5,381 nt of DNA from an uncultured Eubacteriaceae bacterium (GTDB lineage Bacteria; Bacillota; Clostridia; Oscillospirales; Acutalibacteraceae): assembly GCA_937905915.1 (NCBI GenBank), contig CALCVR010000045.1, positions 1 to 5,381 on the forward strand, given 5' to 3'. Each line of letters starts with the position of its first letter. The first letter of the stretch is position 1. Below are positions 1-5,138 of this stretch, piece after piece. Under the pieces are notes generated by a model, which searched no databases, was not told the DNA's origin, and was given only the letters and a program-made list of their open reading frames with translations. Position numbers and translations under genes: made by a program.

Positions 1-752
1 GGGGTATCGTCGATGATGAGATCCACACCGGTGAGGGTTTCCAAGGTGCGAATGTTGCGTCCCTCGCGGCCAATGATACGGCCCTTCATCTCCTCGTTGG
101 GAAGGGTGACCACCGAGACGGTGGCCTCCGCCACATGATCGGCGGCGCAGCGCTGGATGGCCTGGGACACAAGTTCACGGGCGCGTTTGTCGGCCTCCTC
201 CTTGGTCTGCTGCTCAATCTCCATGATTTTAACCGATTTCTCATGAATCAGTTCGTCCTCCAGAGCTTTGAGCAGATATTCCTTGGCCTGTTCGGTGGTA
301 AAGCCGGAGATGCGTTCCAGCATCTCAAATTGACTGCGTTTGATACCCTCCACTTCGGAAAGTCTTTCCTCAGCGTCGTGTATCTTTTGACTCAGGGTTT
401 CATCCTTTTTTTCCAGGTTTTCCATTTTGCGGTCCAGGGACTCTTCCTTTTGATGGATGCGTCGTTCCTGGCGCTGGACTTCGCTGCGCCGGTCGCGGAT
501 TTCTTTGTCGGCCTCGTTGCGCAAACGGTGGATTTCGTCCTTAGCTTCCACCAAGGACTCCTTTTTCTTGGCTTCTGCATCTTTGATGGCTTCGCTTACG
601 ATTCTCTTGGCTTCCTCCTCAGCCGACCCCATAGTGGCTTCGGCAATCTTTTTTCTATGTGAAACGCCAAGCCTAAAGGCGATAGCTCCAAAAATTACAG
701 CGCTGACAATCACAGCGACTACGATTAAAATGATTGCTGTTTGAAATGGCAC
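1..752 (-). CDS. rny: Ribonuclease Y, N-terminal part (partial, runs off left edge)
   Basis: RNase Y is a membrane-anchored endoribonuclease that starts bulk mRNA decay in many Firmicutes. The 250 visible codons show the expected order. Residues about 4-28 form a hydrophobic anchor ([20 protein letters not shown]). Residues about 34-190 are a long charged, Lys/Glu/Arg-rich coiled coil. A KH RNA-binding domain starts near residue 210, with the GxxG loop at residues 228-231 ([15 protein letters not shown]) and the family-typical ending [11 protein letters not shown]. The catalytic HD domain lies beyond the window. The start is GTG at 752, with AAGGAGGTG at 762-770 ahead of it; an in-frame TAG nine bases upstream excludes an earlier start. 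The gene is divergent from birA and has its own promoter. Identification is secure from the KH sequence; only the missing C-terminal part is unseen. Confidence 0.95.
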   Translation of the reverse strand, partial: MPFQTAIILIVVAVIVSAVIFGAIAFRLGVSHRKKIAEATMGSAEEEAKRIVSEAIKDAEAKKKESLVEAKDEIHRLRNEADKEIRDRRSEVQRQERRIHQKEESLDRKMENLEKKDETLSQKIHDAEERLSEVEGIKRSQFEMLERISGFTTEQAKEYLLKALEDELIHEKSVKIMEIEQQTKEEADKRARELVSQAIQRCAADHVAEATVSVVTLPNEEMKGRIIGREGRNIRTLETLTGVDLIIDDT

Positions 753-843
753 GAATATCTACACCTCCTTTTTAAGACTTCCTATCATACAAAGCCGTCT
801 CTTCAGAGAAGAGCAGAACGATGCATAATAATGAATGTAATCT

Positions 844-873
844 ATTTTATCTCTTTTGTGCATGTCATGTCAA
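844..873 (-). promoter_or_regulatory. Sigma-A promoter of rny
   Basis: Reading the minus strand, a perfect -35 TTGACA (873-868) is followed after 18 nt by TAAAAT (849-844), five of six matches to the -10 consensus. Transcription would start near 837, giving a leader of about 85 nt before the GTG at 752. That leader contains a short hairpin (CTCTTC/GAAGAG, 799-813) of unknown importance. Confidence 0.7.
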
Positions 874-1022
874 GTTATTTTGCCAAGTAGGTAGGATTCG
901 TCGTTGTTGCACCATTTTTAGAGAATATTTCTGTATTCAGGCAGAAAACTCTTAAACTTTCCCAAAAGAAGCACAAAGCACCCCGTATGGAGAAAAAGAG
1001 CAAAATTCAGCTTCTAGTCCCC

Positions 1023-1051
1023 TTTTCAGAAGGGGGATAATTTGTTATACT
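1023..1051 (+). promoter_or_regulatory. Probable promoter of birA
   Basis: A -10 box TATACT (1046-1051) lies 17 nt after a weaker -35 TTTTCA (1023-1028). Transcription would begin near 1058, about 30 nt before the birA start. The -35 box falls inside a small inverted repeat, CCCCTT-TTCAG-AAGGGG (1019-1035). No BirA-type TTGTAAAC site is visible here, so birA itself does not appear to be controlled by biotin. The rest of the 753-1088 spacer holds only the divergent rny promoter and leader. Confidence 0.55.
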
Positions 1052-1088
1052 GGATTTAGAAAGATCGGGATGAGAGGAGGAGCATGAG

Positions 1089-2066
1089 GTGAAAGAGGAA
1101 ATATTAAATCTGCTGAAACAGCAGAAAGGATGGATTTCAGGAGAAGTCATCAGCCAGAAAATGGGGATTACCCGTTCGGCCGTGTGGAAGTGCATGAAGG
1201 CCCTCAAGGAGCAAGGGTATCACATTGAATCGGTTACCAACAAAGGGTACCGATTGGTGTCGTCCCCCGACGTATTGACATGGGGGGAAATTCATCCTTT
1301 TTTGGAAACACGTATCCTAGGGCAAAAGATCTATACTTATGACGAAGTGGATTCCACCAATTACGAAGCCAGGCGTATGGCTGAGCGCGGTGCGCCGGAC
1401 GGCAGCCTCTTTGTGGCGGAGGCGCAAAATCACGGCCGGGGGCGATTGGGACGATCCTGGGTGGCAGAGCCGGGAGGCGGCATCTGGATGAGCCTATTGT
1501 TGCTTCCCCAGGTAAAACCCTCGGATGTATCCCAGATTACCCTCATCGCAGGGCTGGCGGTGTGCTTGGCCGTGCGGCAATACACTGGCCTGCCGGCGTT
1601 GATCAAGTGGCCCAACGATGTGCTGGTAAACGGCAAAAAGATTTGTGGGATCCTCACTGAGATGACGGCTGAAATCGATCGAGTTTCCTCTTTAGTGGTA
1701 GGGATCGGCATTAATGTGAACATCGACCAATTTCCCGCCACCTTAAAGGACTCCGCCACATCTCTCTCCATGGAATCGGGGAGACACTTTGCCCGTGCCC
1801 CTCTGGTGGCTGGAGTACTCAACGCTTTTGAACGGCACTATAGCACCTTTCTTGAGCAGGGCATCACCCATGATTTCCTCATTCAGTATAAGCAGTTGTG
1901 CGCCACATTAGGGCGTCAGGTTAAAGTCATAAAACCGGGATCTGTTCAAGAAGGACAGGCATCGGATATTACCTTGGCTGGTGAGCTGGTAGTGGATACC
2001 GATCAAGGAACTTTGGTAGTCAATGCAGGAGAGGTCTCGGTCCGGGGGATGATGGGGTATCAATAA
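1089..2066 (+). CDS. birA: Bifunctional biotin--[acetyl-CoA-carboxylase] ligase / biotin operon repressor
   Basis: BirA makes biotinyl-5'-AMP from biotin and ATP and transfers biotin to a lysine of carboxylase carrier domains. The form with a DNA-binding domain also represses biotin genes when holo-bound. The 325 residues match the usual length of about 320. Residues 1-60 are a winged helix (LLKQQKGWISGEVISQKMG, then TRSAVWKCMKALKEQGY). The ligase core shows DSTN (88-91), the adenylate-binding loop GRGRLGRSW (116-124), KWPNDV with the catalytic-region Lys173, NGKKICGIL (182-189 region) and GIGINVN (205-211). The C-terminal SH3-like domain ends in GEVSVRG. The start is GTG at 1089, eight nt after AGGAGG (1075-1080). 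An ATG at 1084 is out of frame and hits TGA after two codons. The gene is followed by a terminator and then by bioY with a BirA operator, which supports the repressor role. Confidence 0.96.
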   Translation: MKEEILNLLKQQKGWISGEVISQKMGITRSAVWKCMKALKEQGYHIESVTNKGYRLVSSPDVLTWGEIHPFLETRILGQKIYTYDEVDSTNYEARRMAERGAPDGSLFVAEAQNHGRGRLGRSWVAEPGGGIWMSLLLLPQVKPSDVSQITLIAGLAVCLAVRQYTGLPALIKWPNDVLVNGKKICGILTEMTAEIDRVSSLVVGIGINVNIDQFPATLKDSATSLSMESGRHFARAPLVAGVLNAFERHYSTFLEQGITHDFLIQYKQLCATLGRQVKVIKPGSVQEGQASDITLAGELVVDTDQGTLVVNAGEVSVRGMMGYQ

Positions 2067-2077
2067 AAAGCAAAAAG

Positions 2078-2119
2078 GTTCGTTGAGGACATAACGCTGT
2101 CAACTCAACGGACTTTTTT
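2078..2119 (+). terminator. Intrinsic terminator after birA
   Basis: A 10-bp stem, GTTCGTTGAG (2078-2087) with CTCAACGGAC (2104-2113), contains one G-U pair. It can be extended inward by GACA/TGTC and is followed by six T residues (2114-2119). It starts 11 nt after the birA stop codon and separates birA from the independently regulated bioY. Confidence 0.88.
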
Positions 2120-2124
2120 GTGCT

Positions 2125-2163
2125 CATATTGTAAACTGAAAAAATATATAGGTTTACAATATG
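2125..2163 (+). promoter_or_regulatory. BirA operator upstream of bioY
   Basis: Perfect 12-bp inverted repeats CATATTGTAAAC (2125-2136) and GTTTACAATATG (2152-2163) flank a 15-nt AT-rich spacer. The core TTGTAAAC-N15-GTTTACAA matches the known Firmicutes BirA-binding consensus. The right arm contains the bioY -35 hexamer (2153-2158), so a bound BirA dimer should block RNA polymerase. The regulator gene lies immediately upstream. Confidence 0.93.
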
Positions 2164-2181
2164 AGGCTTTTCCTTTATAAT
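2153..2181 (+). promoter_or_regulatory. Sigma-A promoter of bioY
   Basis: The -35 TTTACA (2153-2158, five of six matches) and a perfect -10 TATAAT (2176-2181) are separated by 17 nt. Transcription would begin near 2188, giving a short leader of about 40 nt. The -35 is embedded in the BirA operator, which predicts repression when biotin is plentiful. Confidence 0.88.
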
Positions 2182-2226
2182 GAGGGAATATAAAGGAATT
2201 AAAAAGGATGAAAGGGAAGATGGCAA

Positions 2227-2835
2227 GTGGCAGAGAAGACAGAGGCCAGACAAGAGATGAAACTTTCCAAAAAACAAGCATTGCGTATAGTGGATATCGC
2301 TCTCATTGGATTGTTTGTCGCACTGATGACCGTGGGAGGCAAGATCCGTATCAACCTAGGGCCTATCCCGTTTACCACCCAATTCTTTTTCTGCTCGGTA
2401 GGCGGTATGGTGTTGGGAGCCAAACGAGGCGTGATTGTGCAAATTGTATATCTGGCCATGGGTTTAGTGGGACTGCCAGTGTTTGCCGACGGCGGCGGGG
2501 TTGGCTATATTTTTCATTTGACCTTTGGATATGTTGTGGGATTTGTAGCTACAGCGTTAATATGTGGACTGATTAGCGATGGGGTGTTTGCCAAAAAAGG
2601 GATGATGAAATTTTGGCAGGCTTTTTTGGCAGCCTTTGCAGGACTACTGCTGCTTTATTTGGTAGGGACAATTTATTTCCTAGCCATAAAAAGTTTCTAT
2701 CTAGGGGAAGCGTCCAGCGTAGGCAATGCATTGATGGCCTGTGTGATTCCCTTTCTATGGACCGACACTTTGTGGTGCGTCTGCGCAGCTTTGGCAGGGC
2801 CCCGAATCCGCAAGGCGGTAGGGCATATGCTGTAA
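2227..2835 (+). CDS. bioY: Biotin transporter BioY (ECF S component)
   Basis: BioY is the membrane substrate-binding subunit for biotin uptake. It works with an ECF energizing module (EcfA, EcfA', EcfT), or possibly alone; no such module is in this window. The 202 residues form about six hydrophobic segments (roughly 20-38, 46-64, 68-85, 95-116, 130-152, 165-189). Family signatures are IPFTTQ (47-52), GLVGLPVF followed by the glycine-rich ADGGGVGY (79-94), GYVVGF (101-106) and LVGTIYF (145-151). The chosen start is GTG at 2227, preceded by a modest AAAGGG (2211-2216). ATG at 2257 (residue 11) is a reasonable alternative, because the first ten residues are polar and dispensable for the fold. 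An out-of-frame ATG at 2208 lies in the leader. Expression should be under BirA control. No biotin synthesis genes are nearby. Confidence 0.94.
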   Translation: MAEKTEARQEMKLSKKQALRIVDIALIGLFVALMTVGGKIRINLGPIPFTTQFFFCSVGGMVLGAKRGVIVQIVYLAMGLVGLPVFADGGGVGYIFHLTFGYVVGFVATALICGLISDGVFAKKGMMKFWQAFLAAFAGLLLLYLVGTIYFLAIKSFYLGEASSVGNALMACVIPFLWTDTLWCVCAALAGPRIRKAVGHML

Positions 2836-2925
2836 AAATGTTGTGAAAATGTGTTGAATCTGAGGGGATCATATGGGGGTGTCTAGGACTTTTTCTGTAT
2901 TTTTGTAAATTTTATTTGTCTTATC

Positions 2926-2954
2926 TTGCCAAGAAAGAGAAAAAAGAATACAAT
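2926..2954 (+). promoter_or_regulatory. Predicted promoter ahead of the GC-rich element and marR gene
   Basis: TTGCCA (2926-2931) and TACAAT (2949-2954) each match the sigma-A consensus at five of six positions and are exactly 17 nt apart. The start would be near 2961, giving a leader of about 165 nt to the marR-type gene at 3126. A weaker -10-like GATAAT at 3074-3079 without a good -35 could serve as a second, closer promoter. No convincing terminator separates this from bioY (2836-2925), so read-through from bioY is possible. Confidence 0.6.
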
Positions 2955-2960
2955 AAGTAT

Positions 2961-3046
2961 GCAGATCCATGGGCTGTGTGGGAAAAGCGACGGTGGTGAT
3001 GCCACGCTGCCGGAGGAAAAACACAGTGCGAGCCTCTGTTGATTAA
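2961..3046 (+). other. GC-rich structured leader segment with a 25-codon small ORF (2969-3046)
   Basis: This segment is clearly richer in G and C than the AT-rich DNA on both sides and starts where the predicted transcript starts. It can fold: CTGTGT (2974-2979) pairs with ACACAG (3021-3026), enclosing AGC/GCT (2986-2988, 3006-3008) and GTGG/CCAC (2993-2996, 3002-3005). The same stretch is open in one frame from ATG 2969 to TAA 3046; the peptide begins MGCVGKATVV and ends RRKNTVRASVD. ATG 2969 has no ribosome binding site and would be almost leaderless. An internal GTG at 3026 has GGAGG (3012-3016) nine nt upstream but encodes only six codons. I recognise neither a riboswitch class nor a protein family. 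It could be a leader RNA, a small peptide gene, or one copy of an intergenic repeat. Confidence 0.3.
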
Positions 3047-3125
3047 AATACACATGCGGAATAAAACAATATGGATAATTGTAACATTTTAGCTGTCAAT
3101 AGAATGAGAAAAGGAGGCTGGGGTA

Positions 3126-3590
3126 TTGATGAACCACAGAATGAAAAGCCAACTTCAAAACTACTATGAGTTTTGGTTTGGGCTAAATGAGATCTACGAA
3201 CGGTGGGCTAAGGCGCAGGGCCTTACCTCCAATACGTTGTTTGTTCTCTATACCATCAACGAATACCCTGACCACTGTACGCCCAGTGTTTTGTGCAAAA
3301 GTTTGCTTTTATCCAAGCAAACCATCAACAGTATCTTGAACCGGCTGGAACGCGACGGGTATATTGAACGCAGCCAAGCCCAACAGGATAGGCGGAGCCG
3401 TTTTATTACCTTTACTCCAGAGGGAAAAGCATACGCAAAAAGAATTCTAGATGCTTTGTACCAATTTGAGGAAGAAGCGCTTAGCCGCCTTAGCGAAGCC
3501 CAACGGTCGGCCATGCTGGATACCAGCCACGGCTTTCTGCAAGAAATGCGCCGCGTTTTTCCAGGCCCGGCTTTGAGAACCAAAAAGTAA
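3126..3590 (+). CDS. MarR-family winged-helix transcriptional regulator
   Basis: This is a 154-residue MarR-type dimeric DNA-binding protein; such proteins usually repress a neighbouring transporter or stress gene and release DNA on binding a ligand or on oxidation. Residues about 10-30 and 103-143 are the helices expected to form the dimer interface. The winged helix covers about 33-100, with a recognition helix around 64-77 (KQTINSILNRLERDGY) and the classic wing DRRSRFITFTPEGK (88-101). Cysteines at 51 and 57 could allow redox sensing, but this is speculation. AGGAGG at 3112-3117 precedes TTG at 3126 by eight nt and ATG at 3129 by eleven; either may be the start. The gene stands alone, followed by a terminator, so its target is not evident from context. 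No long inverted repeat was found in its own upstream region. Confidence 0.92.
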   Translation: MMNHRMKSQLQNYYEFWFGLNEIYERWAKAQGLTSNTLFVLYTINEYPDHCTPSVLCKSLLLSKQTINSILNRLERDGYIERSQAQQDRRSRFITFTPEGKAYAKRILDALYQFEEEALSRLSEAQRSAMLDTSHGFLQEMRRVFPGPALRTKK

Positions 3591-3592
3591 AG

Positions 3593-3635
3593 AAAAACCT
3601 CTCAACCAGTTAAAAAGCTGATTGAGAGGTTTTTT
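3593..3635. terminator. Bidirectional-looking terminator after the first marR gene
   Basis: AAAAACCTCTCAA (3593-3605) is perfectly complementary to TTGAGAGGTTTTT (3622-3634), with a 16-nt loop. The stem is flanked by A residues on the left and T residues on the right, so it can terminate the plus-strand marR transcript. It could also act as a back-up for the convergent ribosomal-protein operon. It begins three bases after the marR stop codon. Confidence 0.9.
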
Positions 3636-3650
3636 GTTGTCCGATCACAG

Positions 3651-3685
3651 AAAAAGCGGATTGATCTTTTAAAATCAATCCGCTT
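3651..3685 (-). terminator. Terminator of the rpsF-ssb-rpsR operon
   Basis: A perfect 12-bp stem, AAGCGGATTGAT (3654-3665) with ATCAATCCGCTT (3674-3685), has an 8-nt loop. On the minus strand it is followed by a T run (3655-3651). It lies 18 nt beyond the rpsR stop codon, and only 15 nt separate it from the marR terminator. Confidence 0.9.
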
Positions 3686-3703
3686 AAAAACTGCCGATTC
3701 AAC

Positions 3704-3949
3704 TTAGTCGTTGATGAAGGGGAGCAGGGCGATATGACGGGCGCGTTTGATGGCGACAGTCAGCTCGCGCTGATGATGAGCGCAGGTGCCGGTAACACGG
3801 CGGGGGAGAATCTTAGCGCGCTCGGAAATAAAACGACGCAGACGAGCTGCATCCTTATAATCGATGTTCTCAATACGATCTACGCAGAAGCTGCAAACCT
3901 TCTTGCGTCCTTTACGACCGCGGGGACGGTCAGATCTATCGTATGCCAT
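3704..3949 (-). CDS. rpsR: 30S ribosomal protein S18
   Basis: S18 binds the platform of the 30S subunit as a heterodimer with S6, whose gene leads this operon. The 81-residue product has the usual length, a basic N-terminus ([10 protein letters not shown]) and the conserved core [21 protein letters not shown] followed by [13 protein letters not shown]. It is the cysteine-bearing (C+) form: C19 and C22 form CxxC, and C56-x-x-H59 supplies a second pair, consistent with a zinc-ribbon-like site. The start is ATG at 3949 with AAGGAGG upstream (around 3957-3965). It is last in the operon, 95 nt after ssb; that gap contains a small hairpin, CGGTAA/TTACCG (3984-3998), and no sign of another gene. Confidence 0.97.
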   Translation of the reverse strand: MAYDRSDRPRGRKGRKKVCSFCVDRIENIDYKDAARLRRFISERAKILPRRVTGTCAHHQRELTVAIKRARHIALLPFIND

Positions 3950-4044
3950 AAAGCGAAACCTCCTTATCTGGTTTTAGTGGATGCGGTAAAACTTACCGTG
4001 TATGTGCAAGAAAATAGGGGAACCATTGTCCCATTTTGCCCTGA

Positions 4045-4491
4045 TTAAAAGGGCAAATCATCGTCGTCGATTTCCTGGAAGTCACCGGGATCACCGCTGG
4101 CAAAGGCTGCCGGGGCAGGGGACTGGGAATCGGGGCGAGGCATGGGAGCCATAGGAGCAGCGCCGCTGTCCCGCTTGGGCTCTGCAAAGTGAACATTATC
4201 CGCTACAATTTCAAAAGCCTTGCGGCGGATATTCTGGTTATCGGTGTAACTGCGGGTCTGAATAGACCCTTGCACCGCTACCAGCATACCTTTGCGGAAG
4301 TAACGCGAGACAAACTCGGCTGTTTTGCGCCAAGCCACAACGTCGATAAAATCGGTCTGCCGCTCGCCGCCCTGGGGGACATAGGAGCGATCGACCGCCA
4401 AAGTGAAGCGGACCACAGGGATACTGCTGGTGGTATGGCGAAGCTCAGGATCGGCTGTGAGACGACCCATTAAAATAGCTGTGTTGAGCAT
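4045..4491 (-). CDS. ssb: Single-stranded DNA-binding protein
   Basis: SSB coats single-stranded DNA during replication, repair and recombination, and recruits partner enzymes through its C-terminal tip. The 148 residues show the three expected parts. An OB fold covers about 1-104, with LNTAILMGRLTADPELR at the start, FTLAVDR (29-35), DFIDVVAWRKTAEF (47-60) and GMLVAVQGSIQTRSY. A flexible Pro/Ala/Ser/Gly linker covers about 105-138. The acidic tip DDDDLPF (142-148) ends the protein. The start is ATG at 4491 with GGAAGGTG just upstream, partly overlapping the end of rpsF; the gap to rpsF is only 14 nt, so the two are probably translationally linked. Placement between rpsF and rpsR is the classic bacterial arrangement. 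Confidence 0.97.
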   Translation of the reverse strand: MLNTAILMGRLTADPELRHTTSSIPVVRFTLAVDRSYVPQGGERQTDFIDVVAWRKTAEFVSRYFRKGMLVAVQGSIQTRSYTDNQNIRRKAFEIVADNVHFAEPKRDSGAAPMAPMPRPDSQSPAPAAFASGDPGDFQEIDDDDLPF

Positions 4492-4505
4492 GCTTACACC
4501 TTCCC

Positions 4506-4802
4506 TTACGCGTCTTTCTTCACAATGAGGGAACGCAGGATACCATCGGTAATCTTGCAGATACGATCCAGCTCAGCGGGGAATTCAGGAGCGCTCTCGA
4601 AATTGTAAAGGACATAGTAACCTTCGGTTTCGTCGTTGATGGGATAAGCCAAACGGCGCTTGCCCCATTCATCGTAACCTTCGAGAGTGGCGTGACGCTC
4701 AATGCGAGCGCGGAACTTCTCCACCATCGCCTTGACGCCTTCCTCACCGAGAGTGGTGGAAATGACCACGATGGTTTCGTACTTTGCTTTGATGTCTGCC
4801 AT
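4506..4802 (-). CDS. rpsF: 30S ribosomal protein S6
   Basis: S6 binds 16S rRNA in the platform of the small subunit together with S18. The 98-residue product begins MADIKAKYETIVVIST and shows the family features: a ferredoxin-like fold, the conserved EWGKRRLAYPINDETEGYYVLYNFES segment in two parts (about residues 45-70), and a basic end SLIVKKDA. ATG at 4802 is chosen because AGGAGG lies 11 nt upstream (4814-4819). The frame stays open to a GTG at 4814, but that codon overlaps the ribosome binding site, so the four-residue extension is unlikely. It is the first gene of rpsF-ssb-rpsR and is preceded by a strong promoter and a structured leader. Confidence 0.97.
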   Translation of the reverse strand: MADIKAKYETIVVISTTLGEEGVKAMVEKFRARIERHATLEGYDEWGKRRLAYPINDETEGYYVLYNFESAPEFPAELDRICKITDGILRSLIVKKDA

Positions 4803-4894
4803 ATTATTGTGCACCTCCTTTTGGACATAAGGCCCCCATACTTTACGATTTAGATGGGAGCAAGGATAAGAAACGGCTCTGAAAAAGCCGTAGC
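4803..4894 (-). promoter_or_regulatory. Structured 5' leader of rpsF, candidate S6:S18 autoregulatory site
   Basis: The roughly 90-nt leader can form two hairpins. The first pairs ACGGCT with AGCCGT (plus-strand 4886-4891 and 4873-4878) around a 7-nt loop. The second pairs GCTCCCAT with ATGGGGGC (4861-4854 and 4839-4832) around a 14-nt loop and ends 12 nt before the AGGAGG. Known rpsF leaders in many bacteria bind the S6:S18 complex through an rRNA-like motif. The location fits that role, but I could not confirm the conserved motif bases, so the regulatory function is inferred. Confidence 0.4.
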
Positions 4895-4900
4895 AGGATG

Positions 4901-4929
4901 ATTATAACAGACATTGGTATTTTCGTCAA
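4901..4929 (-). promoter_or_regulatory. Sigma-A promoter of the rpsF-ssb-rpsR operon
   Basis: On the minus strand, TTGACG (4929-4924, five of six matches) and a perfect TATAAT (4906-4901) are exactly 17 nt apart. This is one of the strongest promoters in the window, as expected for ribosomal protein genes. The transcript would start near 4894. Confidence 0.9.
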
Positions 4930-5037
4930 GGGAAACCATCGATTGCTTAAAAAACGGGGATATCTTCCAACAAATGGCGCACAGAGTGTCATAGGTTGGT
5001 TTGGGATTTTGTTATTTTATCTGAAATCGGTGCAAAG

Positions 5038-5073
5038 AGCACAAATTAGTTGCATATGCAACTAATTTGTGCT
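5038..5073. promoter_or_regulatory. Perfect 36-bp palindrome, probable MarR-type operator
   Basis: The 18-nt arm AGCACAAATTAGTTGCAT (5038-5055) is followed directly, with no spacer, by its exact reverse complement (5056-5073). The centre, AGTTGCATATGCAACT, resembles the spacerless palindromes bound by MarR-family dimers. It lies 65 bp upstream of a MarR-family gene and overlaps that gene's probable promoter, so autoregulation is the simplest reading. There is no T tract after it, which argues against a terminator. Confidence 0.72.
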
Positions 5074-5078
5074 AAACT
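5050..5078 (+). promoter_or_regulatory. Possible promoter of the second marR gene
   Basis: TTGCAT (5050-5055) and TAAACT (5073-5078) are 17 nt apart, each a moderate match to the -35 and -10 boxes. The -35 is the centre of the 36-bp palindrome, so a protein bound there would block polymerase. The boxes are not strong enough to be certain. Confidence 0.4.
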
Positions 5079-5138
5079 AAACAATGTCGCAATCACGGAG
5101 GCTATAGGGAAAAGCGATAGAAAGGATGCGGTCTAGGG

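Noticed and set aside
135..662. A 175-codon plus-strand ORF rich in Leu and Phe that looks membrane-like
   Set aside because: It is exactly antisense to the Lys/Glu-rich coiled coil of RNase Y; AAG/GAA codons read backwards give Leu/Phe. The opposite strand has the KH motif, ribosome binding site and promoter.
1084..1092. Two-codon ORF ATG AGG TGA overlapping the birA start
   Set aside because: It is only three nt from the ribosome binding site and is most simply a chance overlap with the GTG start.
2208..2576. A 122-codon plus-strand ORF overlapping bioY
   Set aside because: It is out of frame with bioY, which has clear BioY signatures and transmembrane segments throughout; the ORF product shows no recognisable features.
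2971..3037. Cobalamin riboswitch, suggested by GGGAA followed by CGGTG and GCTGCC
   Set aside because: The order and spacing of the other conserved boxes do not fit, the terminal conserved block is missing, and the predicted transcript starts too close upstream.
3734..4048. A 104-codon plus-strand ORF opposite rpsR
   Set aside because: It is antisense to the unmistakable S18 gene and lacks a supporting ribosome binding site or promoter.
4803..4814. N-terminal extension of S6 from GTG 4814
   Set aside because: That GTG overlaps the AGGAGG ribosome binding site, and ATG 4802 gives the normal S6 N-terminus.
5038..5073. Palindrome as a terminator or mobile-element end
   Set aside because: There is no T tract on either side, no nearby convergent gene end, no transposase and no target duplication.
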